Shown: positions 63,068 through 64,000 of the stretch, one piece after another
Layout of the letters: every line of letters begins with the position of its first letter
Numbering within the stretch: the stretch's first letter is position 1
NCBI RefSeq assembly: GCF_037977055.1
Contig: NZ_CP150274.1
Coordinates: 3,038,001 to 3,102,000, forward strand
DNA from: Paenibacillus sp. FSL K6-1096
Lineage (GTDB): Bacteria; Bacillota; Bacilli; Paenibacillales; Paenibacillaceae
Reading direction: 5' to 3'
DNA length: 64,000 nt
Program-made: the position numbers and the translations under genes
The notes under the pieces: model-generated
The model's input: only the letters and a program-made list of their open reading frames with translations
Databases searched by the model: none
What the model was told of the DNA's origin: nothing

Positions 63068-64000
63068 TTACAGATAACCGGCCGTCTTCAGCATCCGGTG
63101 CAGCATGACCGCCGCCTGCCCTCTGGTGGCATTGCCCTGCGGCTGGAACTCAGTGGTGCTGATGCCTTGAATAATGCCCGCTTTGACCGCCTTGGCGACA
63201 AATTCTATACTTTGGCTGAGGACCTTCGCACGGTCCTTGAACGGACTGAGCGTATCGATCGCGGAGGCGCTAAGCGCCACCGGCTGTCCCGTATACTCCA
63301 GCGCCCTCACCATCATAATGGCCATCTGCTCACGGGTAATCTTATCCTCTGCGCGGAACGTCCCGTCCGTATTCCCGTTAATAATTCCGGCCTTCGCGGC
63401 CGCACCGATATAATTACCGGTCTGGGTGGACGCCTGCACATCCGAGAAGCGCTGCGCGGTCAGGCTGTCTCCGGCCAGCCCCAGTCCTCTGCTCAGCATC
63501 ACCGCGAACTCTCCGCGGGTAATCGCCTGATCTGGCTTATACTGGCTGCCGTAGCTGCTGTCGATGATATTCTTGGCTGCCAGCTCGGCAACAGCCGTAT
63601 TGCTCCAGTGCACAGCCATGTCGGCAAAAGAACGCGTAGAGCTGAATGCGCCCACAATCTGATTGCCGCTCGTCAACGCCCGCATCACCTTATATGCCCC
63701 TTTGGTTATGCTGGTTGTCGGCAGATACGCTGCGTCGTAGTACGACAGGTCCAGCCGGGCCACAGAAGCCGATTCGATGTTCATGGGGCTTGTGGTGCGG
63801 ACTATATACTTCCCGGGCAAACTAAGCGCATTCTCATTGGCGTAATTCCCTGTCACCGCCGCAGCCAGCCGCAGGTCAGCCAGCGGAGTAATGCTCGTAA
63901 GCCCCTGCGTCTGCAGCCTTTGCGCGAATGGAGCGAATGCTTCTGACGGCATCTTCTCGATGCGGTAGGTCAGCGATATATTGCTGCCGGTTGTGTTGAG
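63068..64000 (-). CDS. SLH-domain surface protein, N-terminal part missing at window edge
   Basis: The reading frame is open to the right edge; an ATG at 63952 is internal, since 16 in-frame codons precede it. The visible 310 residues end in three SLH domains (about the last 190: FADMAVHWSNTAVAELA, YKPDQAITRGEFAVMLSRGL, GNTDGTFRAEDKITREQMAI, FQPQGNATRGQAAVMLHRML). The region before them has beta-rich surface-protein character. C-terminal SLH domains anchor the protein to the wall. Its catalytic or binding part lies outside the window. Confidence 0.9.
   Translation of the reverse strand, partial: LNTTGSNISLTYRIEKMPSEAFAPFAQRLQTQGLTSITPLADLRLAAAVTGNYANENALSLPGKYIVRTTSPMNIESASVARLDLSYYDAAYLPTTSITKGAYKVMRALTSGNQIVGAFSSTRSFADMAVHWSNTAVAELAAKNIIDSSYGSQYKPDQAITRGEFAVMLSRGLGLAGDSLTAQRFSDVQASTQTGNYIGAAAKAGIINGNTDGTFRAEDKITREQMAIMMVRALEYTGQPVALSASAIDTLSPFKDRAKVLSQSIEFVAKAVKAGIIQGISTTEFQPQGNATRGQAAVMLHRMLKTAGYL

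Overview
The window looks like a chromosomal segment of a Paenibacillus-type Firmicute. It is motile, competent and has S-layer (SLH) surface proteins. The main evidence is gene order. From right to left the backbone reads degS-degU, comFA-comFC, yvyF-flgM-flgN-flgK-flgL-yviE-fliW-csrA, hag, flaG-fliD-fliS-fliT, hpf, secA, prfB, yvjA, and then ftsE-ftsX, an M23 peptidase, ctpB and minJ. This is essentially the Bacillus subtilis order, with extra blocks inserted. The genus assignment is an inference from this synteny, the SLH proteins and the type IV pilus locus. No rRNA or tRNA gene was seen.

Layout. 1-711: end of an IS256-family element, cut by the window edge. 733-808: two copies of a 51-bp repeat. 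888-6871: cell division and wall hydrolase operon (minJ, ctpB, EnvC-like M23 peptidase, ftsX, ftsE). 7152-9278: a VanW-domain protein and an IseA-like autolysin inhibitor. 9451-25262: a complete type IV pilus locus. It holds pilB-pilT-pilC-pilA-pilD-pilMN-pilO, the minor pilins pilV/pilW/pilX, and a 1604-residue surface protein on the opposite strand in the middle. 25529-26314: an esterase. 26433-35165: arginine biosynthesis (argG-argH, and argC-argJ-argB-argD-argF). 35329-40985: YitT-family protein, prfB, secA, hpf. 41161-43229: an SLH protein and a cold-shock protein. 43455-53941: late flagellar genes. 54085-60076: competence genes comFC/comFA, a short glycosyltransferase-like gene and the DegS-DegU two-component system. 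60117 to the end: a phosphodiester glycosidase-like protein and a partial SLH protein.

How the genes fit together. The flagellar block carries a hag/CsrA/FliW homeostasis circuit, with a textbook CsrA hairpin in the hag leader, and two sigma-D-type promoters (hag, flaG). PilB carries two tandem MshEN motifs, so pilus extension is probably controlled by cyclic di-GMP. FtsEX with the adjacent M23 coiled-coil protein looks like a division-linked hydrolase activation module. prfB keeps its autoregulatory +1 frameshift site.

The features most worth a second look are: the pilus locus, with its fused PilM-PilN protein and a 1604-residue choice-of-anchor-A protein that could be a tip adhesin; two repeat sets with about 51-bp spacing (733-808 plus 57143-57414, and 29401-29576) sharing the head TGTATTC; and the comFA start, where the repeat array supplies a false upstream ATG.
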